This document shows, in pieces, positions 1 through 9,545 of a stretch of 64,000 nt of DNA. Each line of letters begins with the position of its first letter. Position 1 is the first letter of the stretch. The DNA comes from Lottia gigantea. Taxonomy: Eukaryota > Mollusca > Gastropoda > Lottiidae. The stretch is taken from assembly GCF_000327385.1 (NCBI RefSeq), contig NW_008710662.1:2660556-2724555 (forward strand), read 5' to 3'. The notes below the pieces were generated by a model. The model was not told where the DNA came from and did no database searches. It saw only the letters and a list, made by a program, of their open reading frames with translations. A program made the position numbers and the translations under genes.

Positions 1-335
1 ATATATAGTCACATTAAATCAACCTCAACAACTAACAACTGATATATAGTCACATTGAAACAACCTTAACAACTAACAACAAATAAACCTTAACCGCTAA
101 CAACATCTTACATACATGAAGTCACGTTTGCACCAACCTCAACAACTAACAACTTACATTATCACGTTGAACCAGACACAACAACTATAACAACAATATA
201 ATATACAGTCACGTTGAATCAACCTTAAGAACTAACAAAAACTTATAAGTAATCACGTTGAATCAACAACTAACAACACCAAACATAACATACACTTTGA
301 ATCAACCTCGACAACTAATGACAACTCGCTTGATC
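1..335. repeat. Degenerate tandem repeat, about 45-50 bp period
   Basis: The phrase TCACGTTGAATCAACCT followed by CAACAACTAACAAC recurs about six or seven times with substitutions and small indels, often separated by an ATATAGT stretch. The array begins at the window edge, so its true left end is not seen. A 96-codon open frame at 258-548 starts inside it and I regard it as chance. Confidence 0.7.
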
Positions 336-1224
336 GTGCATACTCCGAGGCGAACAACAACTTACATGGTCACAATTAATAATATTCAAATGGACAATAT
401 TCAATATCGTTCTTTAATAGAATTCAGATTTATTTCATTACATGTAAAGGTGCATTTTGACAAGCATACAAAGCAATACATCTTCATAATAGTTACAGAT
501 TTGTGCTTTGTCGGTTTTAATGCCTGGTTGTGGTGTTTAGTTCAGTAATACCTACAGGCATAGACTGGTTAAATGACATTTATCACGACTGTACTCATTT
601 CTGAATATAAATATATCCAGTTTTAATCAACTAAATGGTGCTCTCGTCTAAATTAAAATTCTATTTCATTCCATATCTGTTTGTCTAGACTATTTTAACT
701 GATCAACATGAATGTCACCTTACCAGACACTGTTAACTCAACGATAGCAGGCAGGTATACATAGGTCGCTGGTCATGCAAGGTTACCAAAGGAGAGCGGT
801 TAACGCCAGATTTAAATGTTTATTCTCTGGAATATGTGCCTATGTTCATGCAAGATTCTTAAGCCTACTACATGAAAACATTTTGTTTACGTCATATTCT
901 GTGGTTTATGGCATATTAGGATCTCATTTTCCACGCGACAATATGGTACCGGTATCATTGCAAATGAAAATAACAGCAATATAGGCCTAATTTTTAAAAT
1001 TCGTTTATTTTCCCATGCAATATAGTATTTATCTTGAAATCTGGAATCGTTGGTTAATGTTAGGCCGAACTATGTAGTCAATAGTTTAAGGCTGTTATAA
1101 AATGGATTTCTTGGTAATTTTATGTCAACTAGCGATATGTTATTGTTATTGTCTGTAGACGACAATTGTAACGGATATTACTTTTATATTTTATAGCTTT
1201 TTCATTTCCTGCATTATTCCTGAT
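336..1224. other. No gene seen
   Basis: AT-rich sequence without a recognisable domain or splice-bounded frame. It contains one copy each of the octamers TACCGGTA (947) and TAGGCCTA (982), both over-represented in the window. Short open frames here (for example 775-984) show no family features. Confidence 0.5.
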
Positions 1225-1846
1225 ATAACTGTTAACATTTCCTGATAGCCTGTCATAGTCTGTACATGTCTGTGTTAGCATTTTCAAAAGCGTGGTTTAA
1301 TGGATCTAAGATATCGAGTTGGAACAAGCAATTTAGATCAGCTGTTCTCTGCCCTTGGGCTCGAGGTACCCCTGATGTATATCTTCTCTGTTTATATTTA
1401 GTCCATCTAATATTTATCTGACCCCAATTTATCAACGGTATATTTATACTTACTCACTAGCTGATACCAATGTTTATAGTTACTCACTAGCTGATACCAA
1501 TGCTTATACTTACTCACTAGCTGATACCAATGTTTATAACTGTTAACATTTCCTGATAGCCTGTCATAGTCTGTACTTGTCTGTGTTAGCATTTTCAAAA
1601 GCGTGGTTTAATGGATCTAAGATATCGAGTTGGAACAAGCAATTTAGATCAGCTGTTCTCTGCCCTTGGGCTCGAGGTACCCCTGATGTATATCTTCTCT
1701 GTTTATATTTAGTCCATCTAATATTTATCTGACCCCAATTTATCAACGGTATATTTATACTTACTCACTAGCTGATACCAATGTTTATACTTACTCACTA
1801 GCTGATACCAATGCATATACTTACTCACTAGCTGATACCAATGCTT
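1225..1846. repeat. 311-bp tandem duplication containing a SINE-like head
   Basis: Two nearly identical copies lie head to tail at 1225-1535 and 1536-1846; I see about one substitution in the first 200 bases (ACATG versus ACTTG near 1264/1575). Each copy has a stretch with a box-B-like GGCTCGAGGTACC preceded by TGGTTTAATGG, suggesting a tRNA-derived promoter, and then runs into a 30-bp minisatellite. The near identity implies a recent duplication of a composite unit made of SINE-like head plus repeat array. Confidence 0.8.
1447..1535. repeat. 30-bp minisatellite, first array (about 3 units)
   Basis: The unit ACTTACTCACTAGCTGATAC plus CAATGTTTAT repeats about three times. It is the shorter of two arrays in the duplicated composite. 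The unit resembles a SINE body with an internal deletion (see 12464-12690 and 59505-59700). Confidence 0.8.
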
Positions 1847-2030
1847 ATACTTACTCACTAGCTGATACCAATGCTTATACTTACTCACTAGCTGATACCA
1901 ATGTTTATACTTACTCACTAGCTGATACCAATGTTTATAATTACTCTCACTAGCTGATACCAATGTTTATACTTACTCACTAGCTGATACCAATGTTTAT
2001 ACTTACTCACTAGCTGATACCAATGTTTCG
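1758..2030. repeat. 30-bp minisatellite, second array (about 9 units)
   Basis: About nine copies of the same 30-bp unit as the array at 1447-1535, with single-base variants (TGCTTAT, TGCATAT, TGTTTAT) and one CTCT expansion. The unit is a multiple of three and has no stop on the minus strand, which is why a repetitive minus-strand frame (1718-1963) appears; it is not a gene. Confidence 0.85.
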
Positions 2031-2085
2031 CCAATGTGTTCTGGATTTCGGGTTCGTTTTAGCGATTCGGATCGTTAGTACTTAA
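2004..2085 (+). mobile_element. SINE 3' body and tail at the end of the minisatellite
   Basis: After the last unit the sequence continues as CCAATGTTTCGCCAATGTG, a GGATTTCGGGTTCGTTTT stretch and CGGATCGTTAGTACTT. The same tail is found at 12600-12680 (+), 49460-49530 (+) and in reverse at 59505-59575. It therefore marks the array as an expansion inside a member of this SINE family. Confidence 0.7.
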
Positions 2086-2699
2086 TGATGTCATGAGCTT
2101 TCATTATTGATTATAGGGCCTAATAAATTTAATTCGACAAAAGTTGTACGATATTTACGCAGAAATGTGTTCTAAACGAGGAAGATCTATATAATTAAGA
2201 TTTAATTAAGATTTATTAATAATTATGATATTTAATAATGATAATCAAAGTAGGCTACCTTAAGAATTTTGTATGAATTTGGTCACCTTGTTCAGAATCT
2301 GATCTGAACATCTACTTAAGATTTACGCGTCTTTAATAGAACGCGTCTTTTGTAATAGTTTGAGAACGCGTCATTTTGTCGATTGTCTGATTGAAATACA
2401 GATCTTTAAGTTTGCATCGCTGTCTTTTTTTCAGGGGAGAAACTAATATTTTAGCTTTCACTTATTCAATAATTTACTTAAATGTATTGTAAAGAGGTTT
2501 TCTTAAGTTTGTATGTTTATCTGGGACACTAATAGCATCAATTTTCACCATTCCGATTTTCATTAAGATGTCTGTGCATCGTGTCCAAACGACCCCGCCA
2601 TACGTCTACTCCTGGATTGTCTTTTGGATATCTAAAGGCATATAATCAAATTCCTAAAAGGATACAAATATCAATAATTATCATGTAAATTTAGGCCTA
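2086..2699. other. No gene; ACGCGTC cluster and a lone acceptor-like site
   Basis: AT-rich. Three copies of ACGCGTC lie at 2325, 2341 and 2366, within 48 bp. A strong acceptor-like tract (TCTTTTTTTCAG) ends at about 2433, but the following frames close quickly and no good donor follows. One copy of the 17-mer TTGTAAAGAGGTTTTCT is at 2487-2503. Confidence 0.5.
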
Positions 2700-2731
2700 C
2701 TACAGAATTAGGCCTACGTTAAATTCTGTAG
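2700..2731. repeat. Perfect 10-bp stem hairpin built on TAGGCCTA words
   Basis: CTACAGAATT at 2700-2709 is the exact reverse complement of AATTCTGTAG at 2722-2731, with a 12-base loop. Three TAGGCCTA octamers (2692, 2709, 2729) overlap or flank it. This may be an eroded foldback element. Confidence 0.6.
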
Positions 2732-4344
2732 GCCTACATTTTTTGTTTCGTCTATCAGCAAAAGCCTACTTTCAGTTTAGATGTATTTATTTGGAGTAGG
2801 TAGGTTTGAGACATTGTGGTCTGAATTTGATTAATGTCAATAGAATTTCCGGGATTGTTCATAGAAATTATAGTAGACTTCCTTTACCATTAACTCTCTA
2901 ATGTAGACCAAGCTTCCGGTTCGAAGTGCGTATATATTGTGTATGTCATTTCCACTGTTCTGTCTTTGCCCTTTAACTAATTTGTGTCTATTGGTACAGG
3001 GATCGGAGACAATTAGGTTGAATCAATATTTCATTAAGTCCCTCGCTCTTCTTCTGAAAATGTCAATGGAGATGGAAAATTGAGAAGCTTTTGCAATAAT
3101 CACGAAGTACAGCAAGTGAATTAGACAGTTAGTATAAACCATGTCTTATAAACTAATCACATTTTATAGACAATACAAAGAAACAGACATGCCTTGGAAT
3201 AATTCAAGACAAATCTAAATTTATTAGCTTGAAAATTCAGATTGGATTTCTTGAAGAAACCTCCCTCTGATACTATACACGATACACATACGCTTAAATT
3301 TATTTTACAATTTGATATATCCCAATTAAGTCCTTTCTAATGTTATAAGTATAAGCCCACTTTCGTCAACATCTCTGATAGCCTATTAGCAATTAGCAAA
3401 AACTATGATAATGTGAAACAATTAGCTTATTGATTTGTTCTATCTGGACCATAGAGTTATACTAAGACTTAAGGATCTGAGCGCACTGACGGTGGAAAGA
3501 TCGCAAGTGCCAGCAGTAAGTTCTAGAGACCTATTCTTCCCTCAGAGAAAATCTGGACGTAGACCTTTATTAGTCGTTCGAAAACTCTCGCATCAGTTAG
3601 TGGAGGCTGCAAGTTATTTAATAGGCCTATGTTGCTTGGCAAGCTATCTAGCCTTTTATTGGTCGATTGTCCTAACCGTTAAAATCGCTTTTAAAGTGTT
3701 CGGTCTATGGCTTACGCCTGTTATTAAGGTGTTACATCACAATGATTCTATCCTCGAATTCGTTTCAATTTAGCAACAAGTACCTGCAAAATGTACACGA
3801 CATTTTTGTCTAAAAATAAAAAAAAGAAAGTAGCGGCCATAGCGAGAAGCATCCTTAGCAACTGTGAATATTTTTAATCTTAGGCAAATCTTTTGAATGT
3901 GATGACATTTATTTAAATCCTACATCAGCCGAAATGGGTAGATAAGTAAGTTTACGTGCGTTTTAGATTTGGCTATTTTAGAAGTTGATTTCTTGTTTTA
4001 TGCCGGGCTATGCATTTACCATTAATAACATTGTAGTGTAGGCTATTGATTTTGCCATTTGGTCTTTGGCTTTGGTACTTTGGAATGGCAATTAGCCCAC
4101 ATGGTGGCGAAGAGTAGGACTCCATTGTTTAATTTAAGGGGGAGTTCATTGCATTGCAATCATCACATACATCATAATCATCTAGCCACTAGCCTATCAC
4201 TTACCAATTTCACATTTGTAATTTAACAGATTTCAAAGTCATTGTTATTGTTGGATGTCATATTTGATTTGCACTACAAAAATTTATTATTGTATCTAGG
4301 TTTGGCCTTGAGCTTATATTATTATCCATTAATGATGTTGCAAT

Positions 4345-4710
4345 TGTCAGCGACAATCGATTATCGGTTGTTGAAAGTCCAGCGATGTTACCGGTACTAA
4401 TCGATTCTCAACTGAAAGTTGGCAACCTCTGCAAACCACATAAAAAGTCAGTCATGTTGTTTTTGTTGATGATATAAAATTTCAAATAAATAATTAAACT
4501 TAACTTATAAGATTAGGTGACTAAAACAATGAGATCCTGATAATTTGTCACACCTTTGATTAATTTTTCTCTAGGACTAGCCTTAGATTCGGCACAGAAA
4601 CAAATTCATAAAGCCTTAAAACAAGTACATGTTCAATAAATGGAGCGTGTTTTGATTATTAATCGATTATGTCTATCCGATTATTTCGGTTAATCAAACA
4701 TTATATTCAT
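4345..4710. mobile_element. Possible eroded hAT-like element rich in ATCGATTA
   Basis: The motifs ATCGATTATCGGTT, TAATCGATTCTCAA, TTAATCGATTATG and CCGATTATTTCGGTTAATC occur within 370 bp. Repeated ATCGATTA-type words near both ends are common in hAT-derived MITEs. Clear terminal inverted repeats and target duplications are not visible, so this is tentative. Confidence 0.3.
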
Positions 4711-4787
4711 CCGATTGCCCATTAATATTATCCATTCTTCCTGGGATTGGCTCACTCCATCTAAAAGAAAGATTTCCTATTTAGCCC

Positions 4788-5230
4788 TTTTTATAAGCTC
4801 ACATTATAATGTGGTCGTAAATTGTTGTCGCCCTTGTCCGTCGGTCCGTCCACAATTGGCTTGTGAACGTAATAGAGACACCATTTTTAATCTGATTTAA
4901 ATGAAATTTGGTTTGATCATTTATATTAATGAGATTTTGGACACTTTTGAATTTGAGGATCTTTCGATGAACTGTTTCAAGTTATTGCCCTTGACTTATG
5001 AAAAACGCGTCAAAATTTGTTTGTGAACACAATAGAGAGTACAGTTTTTTTCGATTTAAATGAAATTTATGATCATTTATAATGATGAGATCTTAGTCAA
5101 GATTGAATTTGATAATTTTTCGATCAACGGAGTTATTGCCCTTGACAAAAAAATAGCTAAAGGTGACAGTTTATGTCAGAATTTTATTAAATAATGTGTG
5201 TTTGTTTAAATCAACAATATCTTGCAATAT
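4788..5230 (+). mobile_element. Pearl/Helentron-like non-autonomous element, right-truncated
   Basis: The left end is TTTTTATAAGCTCACATTAT followed by AATGTGGTCGTAAATTG, a palindromic terminus, then GTCGCCCTTGTCCGTCGGTC. Inside are two units of about 155 bp containing GTTATTGCCCTTGACTTATG and the phrase AAATGAAATTT. The right end is missing because the 1.8-kb duplication breakpoint cuts it. The family has at least seven other members in this window. Confidence 0.65.
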
Positions 5231-5857
5231 CAATTAGCTTATTGATTTGTTCTATCTGGACCATAGAGTTATACTAAGACTTAAGGATCTGAGCGCACTG
5301 ACGGTGGAAAGATCGCAAGTGCCAGCAGTAAGTTCTAGAGACCTATTCTTCCCTCAGAGAAAATCTGGACGGGATTGGCTCACTCCATCTAAAAGAAAGA
5401 TTTCCTATTTAGCCCTTTTTATAAGCTCACATTATAATGTGGTCGTAAATTGTTGTCGCCCTTGTCCGTCGGTCCGTCCACAATTGGCTTGTGAACGTAA
5501 TAGAGACACCATTTTTAATCTGATTTAAATGAAATTTGGTTTGATCATTTATATTAATGAGATTTTGGACACTTTTGAATTTGAGGATCTTTCGATGAAC
5601 TGTTTCAAGTTATTGCCCTTGACTTATGAAAAACGCGTCAAAATTTGTTTGTGAACACAATAGAGAGTACAGTTTTTTTCGATTTAAATGAAATTTATGA
5701 TCATTTATAATGATGAGATCTTAGTCAAGATTGAATTTGATAATTTTTCGATCAACGGAGTTATTGCCCTTGACAAAAAAATAGATAGAGGTGACAGTTT
5801 ATGTCAGAATTTTATTAAATAATGTGTGTTTGTTTAAATCAACAATATCTTGCACAA
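5231..5857. repeat. Tandem duplication, second copy with 1.18-kb deletion
   Basis: This copy joins TCTGGACG (end of the 3419-3560 segment) directly to GGATTGGCTC (start of the 4742 segment), lacking about 1,180 bases present in the first copy. The junction has at most a base or two of shared sequence and is not flanked by GT...AG, so loss by splicing and reverse transcription is not supported. Identity to the first copy is very high (one visible difference region: AGCTAAAGG versus AGATAGAGG near 5790). Confidence 0.85.
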
Positions 5858-5965
5858 ATTAGATTTTTGGTATGATTTGACACAGAAAGGTGACTGCCCT
5901 TGATATACTGAAAATGTATCAGGAAAGTAGGCGTATCTTGCTAGGCAACCACTTGTTTTATTTTA
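5416..5965 (+). mobile_element. Pearl/Helentron-like non-autonomous element
   Basis: It has the same left end and internal units as the copy at 4788, and continues to a right end with GTAGGCGTATCTTGCTAGGC. Other copies have GGCGTATnTTACCTTGCC then TGGCAAGCTATCT at this end, forming a small TTGCC/GGCAA hairpin. A palindromic left end, internal tandem units of about 155-160 bp and a short hairpin at the right end are features known for pearl-type (Helentron-associated) elements of bivalves; the assignment is by structure, not by a matched consensus. Confidence 0.6.
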
Positions 5966-6366
5966 TTCTTACCATAATTGTAGCTTGTACGGTAAGATTA
6001 TTAATACAAATAATCAGTAAGTTTGAGCTTACTTAACCAGTGATAGCAGTGGGTCAACATAGAATTAGTTTAATTTAGTTTTAATAATTTAAATGTATGG
6101 TCAACTGGAGCAATGAGAAAATGAATCTAACCTTTAATTCGTTTTAAAATATCAGAAAGTTGTACAGATTGTCAGAAGTAATTTTAATTTGGTTAATAAT
6201 AGGAAATACTACATTGCTAAAGAGGTTATTTAACTAGCAATTGCAATGTCATTCTACTTAGATTGAACCCTGTAGCCATCAAGTTTCTTTTTATTTATTT
6301 CAGCCAAATGAAAAAAATCATGAAATTTCAGATAGTATAATTGTTTAAAAAACACTCTATAAAGTA

Positions 6367-6656
6367 TAGTGCTGTGTATCATCAATCATGTCACAATACG
6401 ATACGTATTAACATTTTATCTTTAATAAAGTTTCAATATATTCATTTATATCTTATAATGGTGATATTTGGTAATATAGTGATAGAATTGGTAAGCGTCT
6501 ACTGTCTTATAAAATCTTTCTAACAATTTCATTAAAAAAAACAAAATGAATGAAAGGTATCGTCAAGTATCGATACAAGACGTTGCGATATGATACGTGT
6601 ATTGTAGCATGATGCATTGCGAAACATCGGTTCTCCGATATATCGCGCCATCACTA
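6367..6656. mobile_element. hAT-like MITE, 290 bp
   Basis: The left end is TAGTGCTGTGTATCATC; the reverse complement of the right end is TAGTGATGGCGCGATATATC. The element is flanked by ATAAAGTA (6359-6366) and GTAAAGTA (6657-6664), an 8-bp target duplication with one mismatch, as hAT elements make. The interior has TATCGATAC, CGATACGTAT and CGATATATCG words typical of hAT MITE subterminal regions. Open frames of 60-70 codons that cross it are chance. Confidence 0.65.
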
Positions 6657-8280
6657 GTAAAGTAAGCTGCAATCCATTTAAATTTATGTAATTGTATACT
6701 AATTCAGATCGTGGAAAGTTATATAGGTAGCTAAAACCACCCATAACAACTTAGAGAATATAAATTTTTTATTCTGACCTAATGATTGAAATAATTGATT
6801 TTTGATTTAAATTATAAAACTTGAGATTCATTTGTGTGATTTATTGATACTGAATAAAGTTATATAACAGGAAAATTGATTAAAATTATTTTTTAGAATA
6901 CTTGTTTACAAATTTTGTCATGGCAACTCACTGTTCTGTGAATTAACATGGGAATATATATTTATTGAGTATTGGACATAATTAATCATAGTGAGTATGT
7001 GCATGGCAATTAGATATTTAGGTTTATGAGGCAATTTCCACAATTGATTTATGAACCTGGAATCGATTTTGTCAAGCTGGCTTTGTGTTCTTGAAAGGTC
7101 AAATATTGATAAGCGAACTGAGCATTGTATTTAACAAGACTTGAATTTATTTAAAATCATTATTATTTTTGGGGAGGTGACCAGTCAATCCTTTAATAAT
7201 GTCATCTCTCAAAATATAAATCCTTGATTCATGTAGTAACTAAGCTGATTTGCCTACTGCTATTGTTGTGGATAATTCAATTGATTAACAAAGCCATTTG
7301 CTTTTAGGTTTTAAAAACAATTAGATTGATTGTGGCAATTACTTTTCAAAAATAAAGCTTATTTGTGTTGATCAATTTGAAGACTATTCAAAAAAAAGAT
7401 AGGAATCAATGCATATTTAGAAAAAATGAATTTCATAATGCCAATAAAAGTAATAATTACAGGTGATTTAAACTTGAAAGATATTTTTCTTCTTTAAAGC
7501 AAGTTCTTTAAAATATAAAATCATTTAAGTCTTATGCTTGATATAGGATTATATACTAGAACTCTTACCATTCTTTCTTTTTACTTTCTTAAGATGTAAT
7601 TCAGACTAATGTATTATATGCTGTAATCTTACAGAACACACTTGTAAAGATCAATCTTAATTTGTGCACCCTTGTGACCTGTTTAAAGTCAATATAGTAT
7701 CCTATTGCTCCTTAGTTTATTCTATAATAATGGTACCCAAAAGTAAACCATTGCATCTTTACTAGTAGGAAAATATATATCATGTGGTCCCAAAAAAAAC
7801 GCTTACATTTCAGAATTTATTCTATAAAGTATCTAAAGAAAAGACTAATATTTTTACCATATCATTATATTTTTTAAGATTGTATTAGCTTGACATTATA
7901 AAGATGCCTGTGAATTTGAAGTTGTTTGTGAGCCAGTCACAGAGTACAAAAGTGACACTCTTCAAGGACAAAATTAAATCAAGTCCCAAAGTGCAAAAAT
8001 GCAACTCTTCAAAGAGAGAGCTCTGGCAATTGGAATATTGATTGGCAAGGAATCACAAGTGCCATATTTATCTTTATTGTAAAAGAGTAAAATTATGAAA
8101 TATGAATTTGCACCAGACTTATTTAAGTTTGTGGTAGTTTTTGTTAATTACATTGGATAAATATTATGATAGATGATGTATCTAGAATTAGTTGACAGCT
8201 CTCCTGTGGAATATAACAAATCAGATACACAATAATTTTGTAACCGTTTAATATTTGCCAAACGCTTTCATTTTCTTTAG
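6657..8280. other. No gene; AT-rich, one small local duplication
   Basis: Intron-like AT-rich sequence. A short direct repeat is visible: AGTACAAAAGTGACACTCTT (about 7943) and AGTGCAAAAATGCAACTCTT (about 7991). Nothing else recognised. Confidence 0.5.
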
Positions 8281-8352
8281 GAACTTAATAACCTCAAGAG
8301 GGGCATATTTAAATATGAATTCTCAAAACACTTCAAAAAAGAAATGTCACAG
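8281..8352 (+). CDS. Candidate internal coding exon (24 codons)
   Basis: A good acceptor (GCTTTCATTTTCTTTAG) ends at 8280 and a donor (CAG then GTTGGTG) begins at 8353. The 72 bases between are exactly 24 codons, open in one frame, starting ELNNLKRG and ending FKKEMSQ, rich in Lys and aromatic residues. I do not recognise the protein. A 24-codon open frame is not rare by chance in itself; the case rests on the matching splice signals. It ends in phase 0, so it cannot be joined directly in frame to the candidate exon at 29689. It could also be a cryptic pair of splice sites. Confidence 0.3.
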
Positions 8353-8495
8353 GTTGGTGTTTAAATCTTATTTATGGATAGAAGGCTGAGGAGGTTGATA
8401 AGACATCTATTTTCATTGAGCTCGAAAAATGTTAATGTATCTATGATTTAAAAGAGACTCTTTAACAAAGGTTTTAGTGGACAATGTATCTGATT

Positions 8496-9140
8496 TTTAT
8501 ACACTCACATCTCTCTATGTGGACGTATATTGTCGGCACCCCTGTCCGTCCGTCAACAAACGCTCTAAAAACTAGATTTTTTGATGGAATCAAATGAAAT
8601 TCGGTTTGCGTATACATGTTCAGAAAACAAAGATCAAGTTCGAATTTGAGCTATTTTCGATCGTTAGAAGCAGAGTTATTGCCCTTGCCCCAAAATCTTG
8701 AATATGCTATTACTCTCTTAGTTTTCAACCGATTTTGATGAAACTTAAAATGGATGTTATTGGACCTAAATCGAAAGGTTTGAGAAAGTTTAGTTTACTT
8801 CTGATTAAATTTAAGGCTTTTTCAAGATTTAGGCCTCTTATGTCAGTTTTGAGGAATTATCGCCCTTTAACCTCTATACAGTAAGTGCTTCTATCAACAT
8901 CAATTGCTCGTAAACACTCTAAAAACTAGAGTCCGTCAGCATTTGCTTGTAAACGCTCTAGAAACTAAATTTTTTGATGGAATCAAATGAAATTAGGTAT
9001 GTGTATACATATTCCTATAACGAAGATCAAGTTCGAATTTGAGCTATTTTCGACGGTTAGAAGCAGAGTTATTGCCCTTGCCCCAAAATCTTGAATGTTT
9101 ACCATCCGCATGCCGTGGTGGGCGTACATTTTTAAAAAGA
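8496..9140 (+). mobile_element. Pearl/Helentron-like element, second subfamily
   Basis: The left end is TTTTTATACACTCACATCTC then TCTATGTGGACGTATATTG and a CCCTGTCCGTCCGTC stretch. Two internal copies of a unit (8561-8705 and 8940-9100) carry AAACGCTCTAAAAACTA, GATGGAATCAAATGAAAT and GAAGCAGAGTTATTGCCCTT. The right end is GTGGTGGGCGTACATTTTT. Outside the ends and the TTATTGCCC word it differs strongly from the copies at 4788 and 12971. Confidence 0.6.
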
Positions 9141-9245
9141 GATGGCTTACTCCAAATGGACAACATCTATCTACATGAATGAGATTGATGGTTCAGAAAT
9201 GGTTATATGGTGTTGTAACATACACATGATGCTATAGCACATGAC

Positions 9246-9545
9246 ATGTATGGTTATGAACCTTTTTCATGATAAGTTTTATGCAGGCTTTGAATGTGGG
9301 CAAATTAACCTCCAAGCAGTAAAGAATATTTTAGCTTTAATGACCAAATTGATGTAATTTACCGTTGTAATACCACTTTTTTTTTAAGTCTCTTTGGTTA
9401 AGTTCCTTCTTGGTGCACACACAAAAACAACTACAGTTTTAATTGTATTTATGGTTATGAAGCCTTTCAAGATAAGTTTTATGAAGATATTGAATGTGGG
9501 CAAACCAACCTCCAAGCTGTAAAGAGTATTTTAGCTTCAATGATC
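9246..9545. repeat. Two diverged direct repeats of about 100 bp, 200 bp apart
   Basis: The phrases TATGGTTATGAACCTTTTTC, GATAAGTTTTATG, TTGAATGTGGGCAAA, CCTCCAAGC and GTAAAGAATATTTTAGCTT occur in order at 9249-9340 and again at 9452-9540 with about 10-15% differences. A further diverged pair, CTTCTTGGTGCACAC (about 9407) and TTTCTTGGTGCTTATG (about 9815), suggests a longer old duplication. Confidence 0.6.

Larger units (their letters stand above)
3419..5230. repeat. Tandem duplication, first copy (1.8 kb)
   Basis: The segments 3419-3560 and 4742-5228 recur in the same order at 5231-5370 and 5371-5857, almost base for base. The first copy also has 3561-4741 between them. The block holds an open stretch starting FYLDHRVILRLKDL that I do not recognise and consider non-coding, and part of a pearl-like repeat. 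The first copy ends abruptly inside that repeat where the second begins. Confidence 0.85.

Noticed and set aside
1253-1963. Four minus-strand frames with KHWYQLVSKY repeats
   Set aside because: They are translations of the 30-bp minisatellite and of the 311-bp duplication.
3435-3773. 112-codon frame MFYLDHRVIL..., repeated at 5247-5528
   Set aside because: The repeat is explained by the tandem duplication; the two frames end differently because of the deletion, and the sequence merges with a pearl-like repeat.
3553-4745. Retrocopy (splicing) explanation of the missing 1.18 kb
   Set aside because: The lost segment does not begin with GT and end with AG at the junction.
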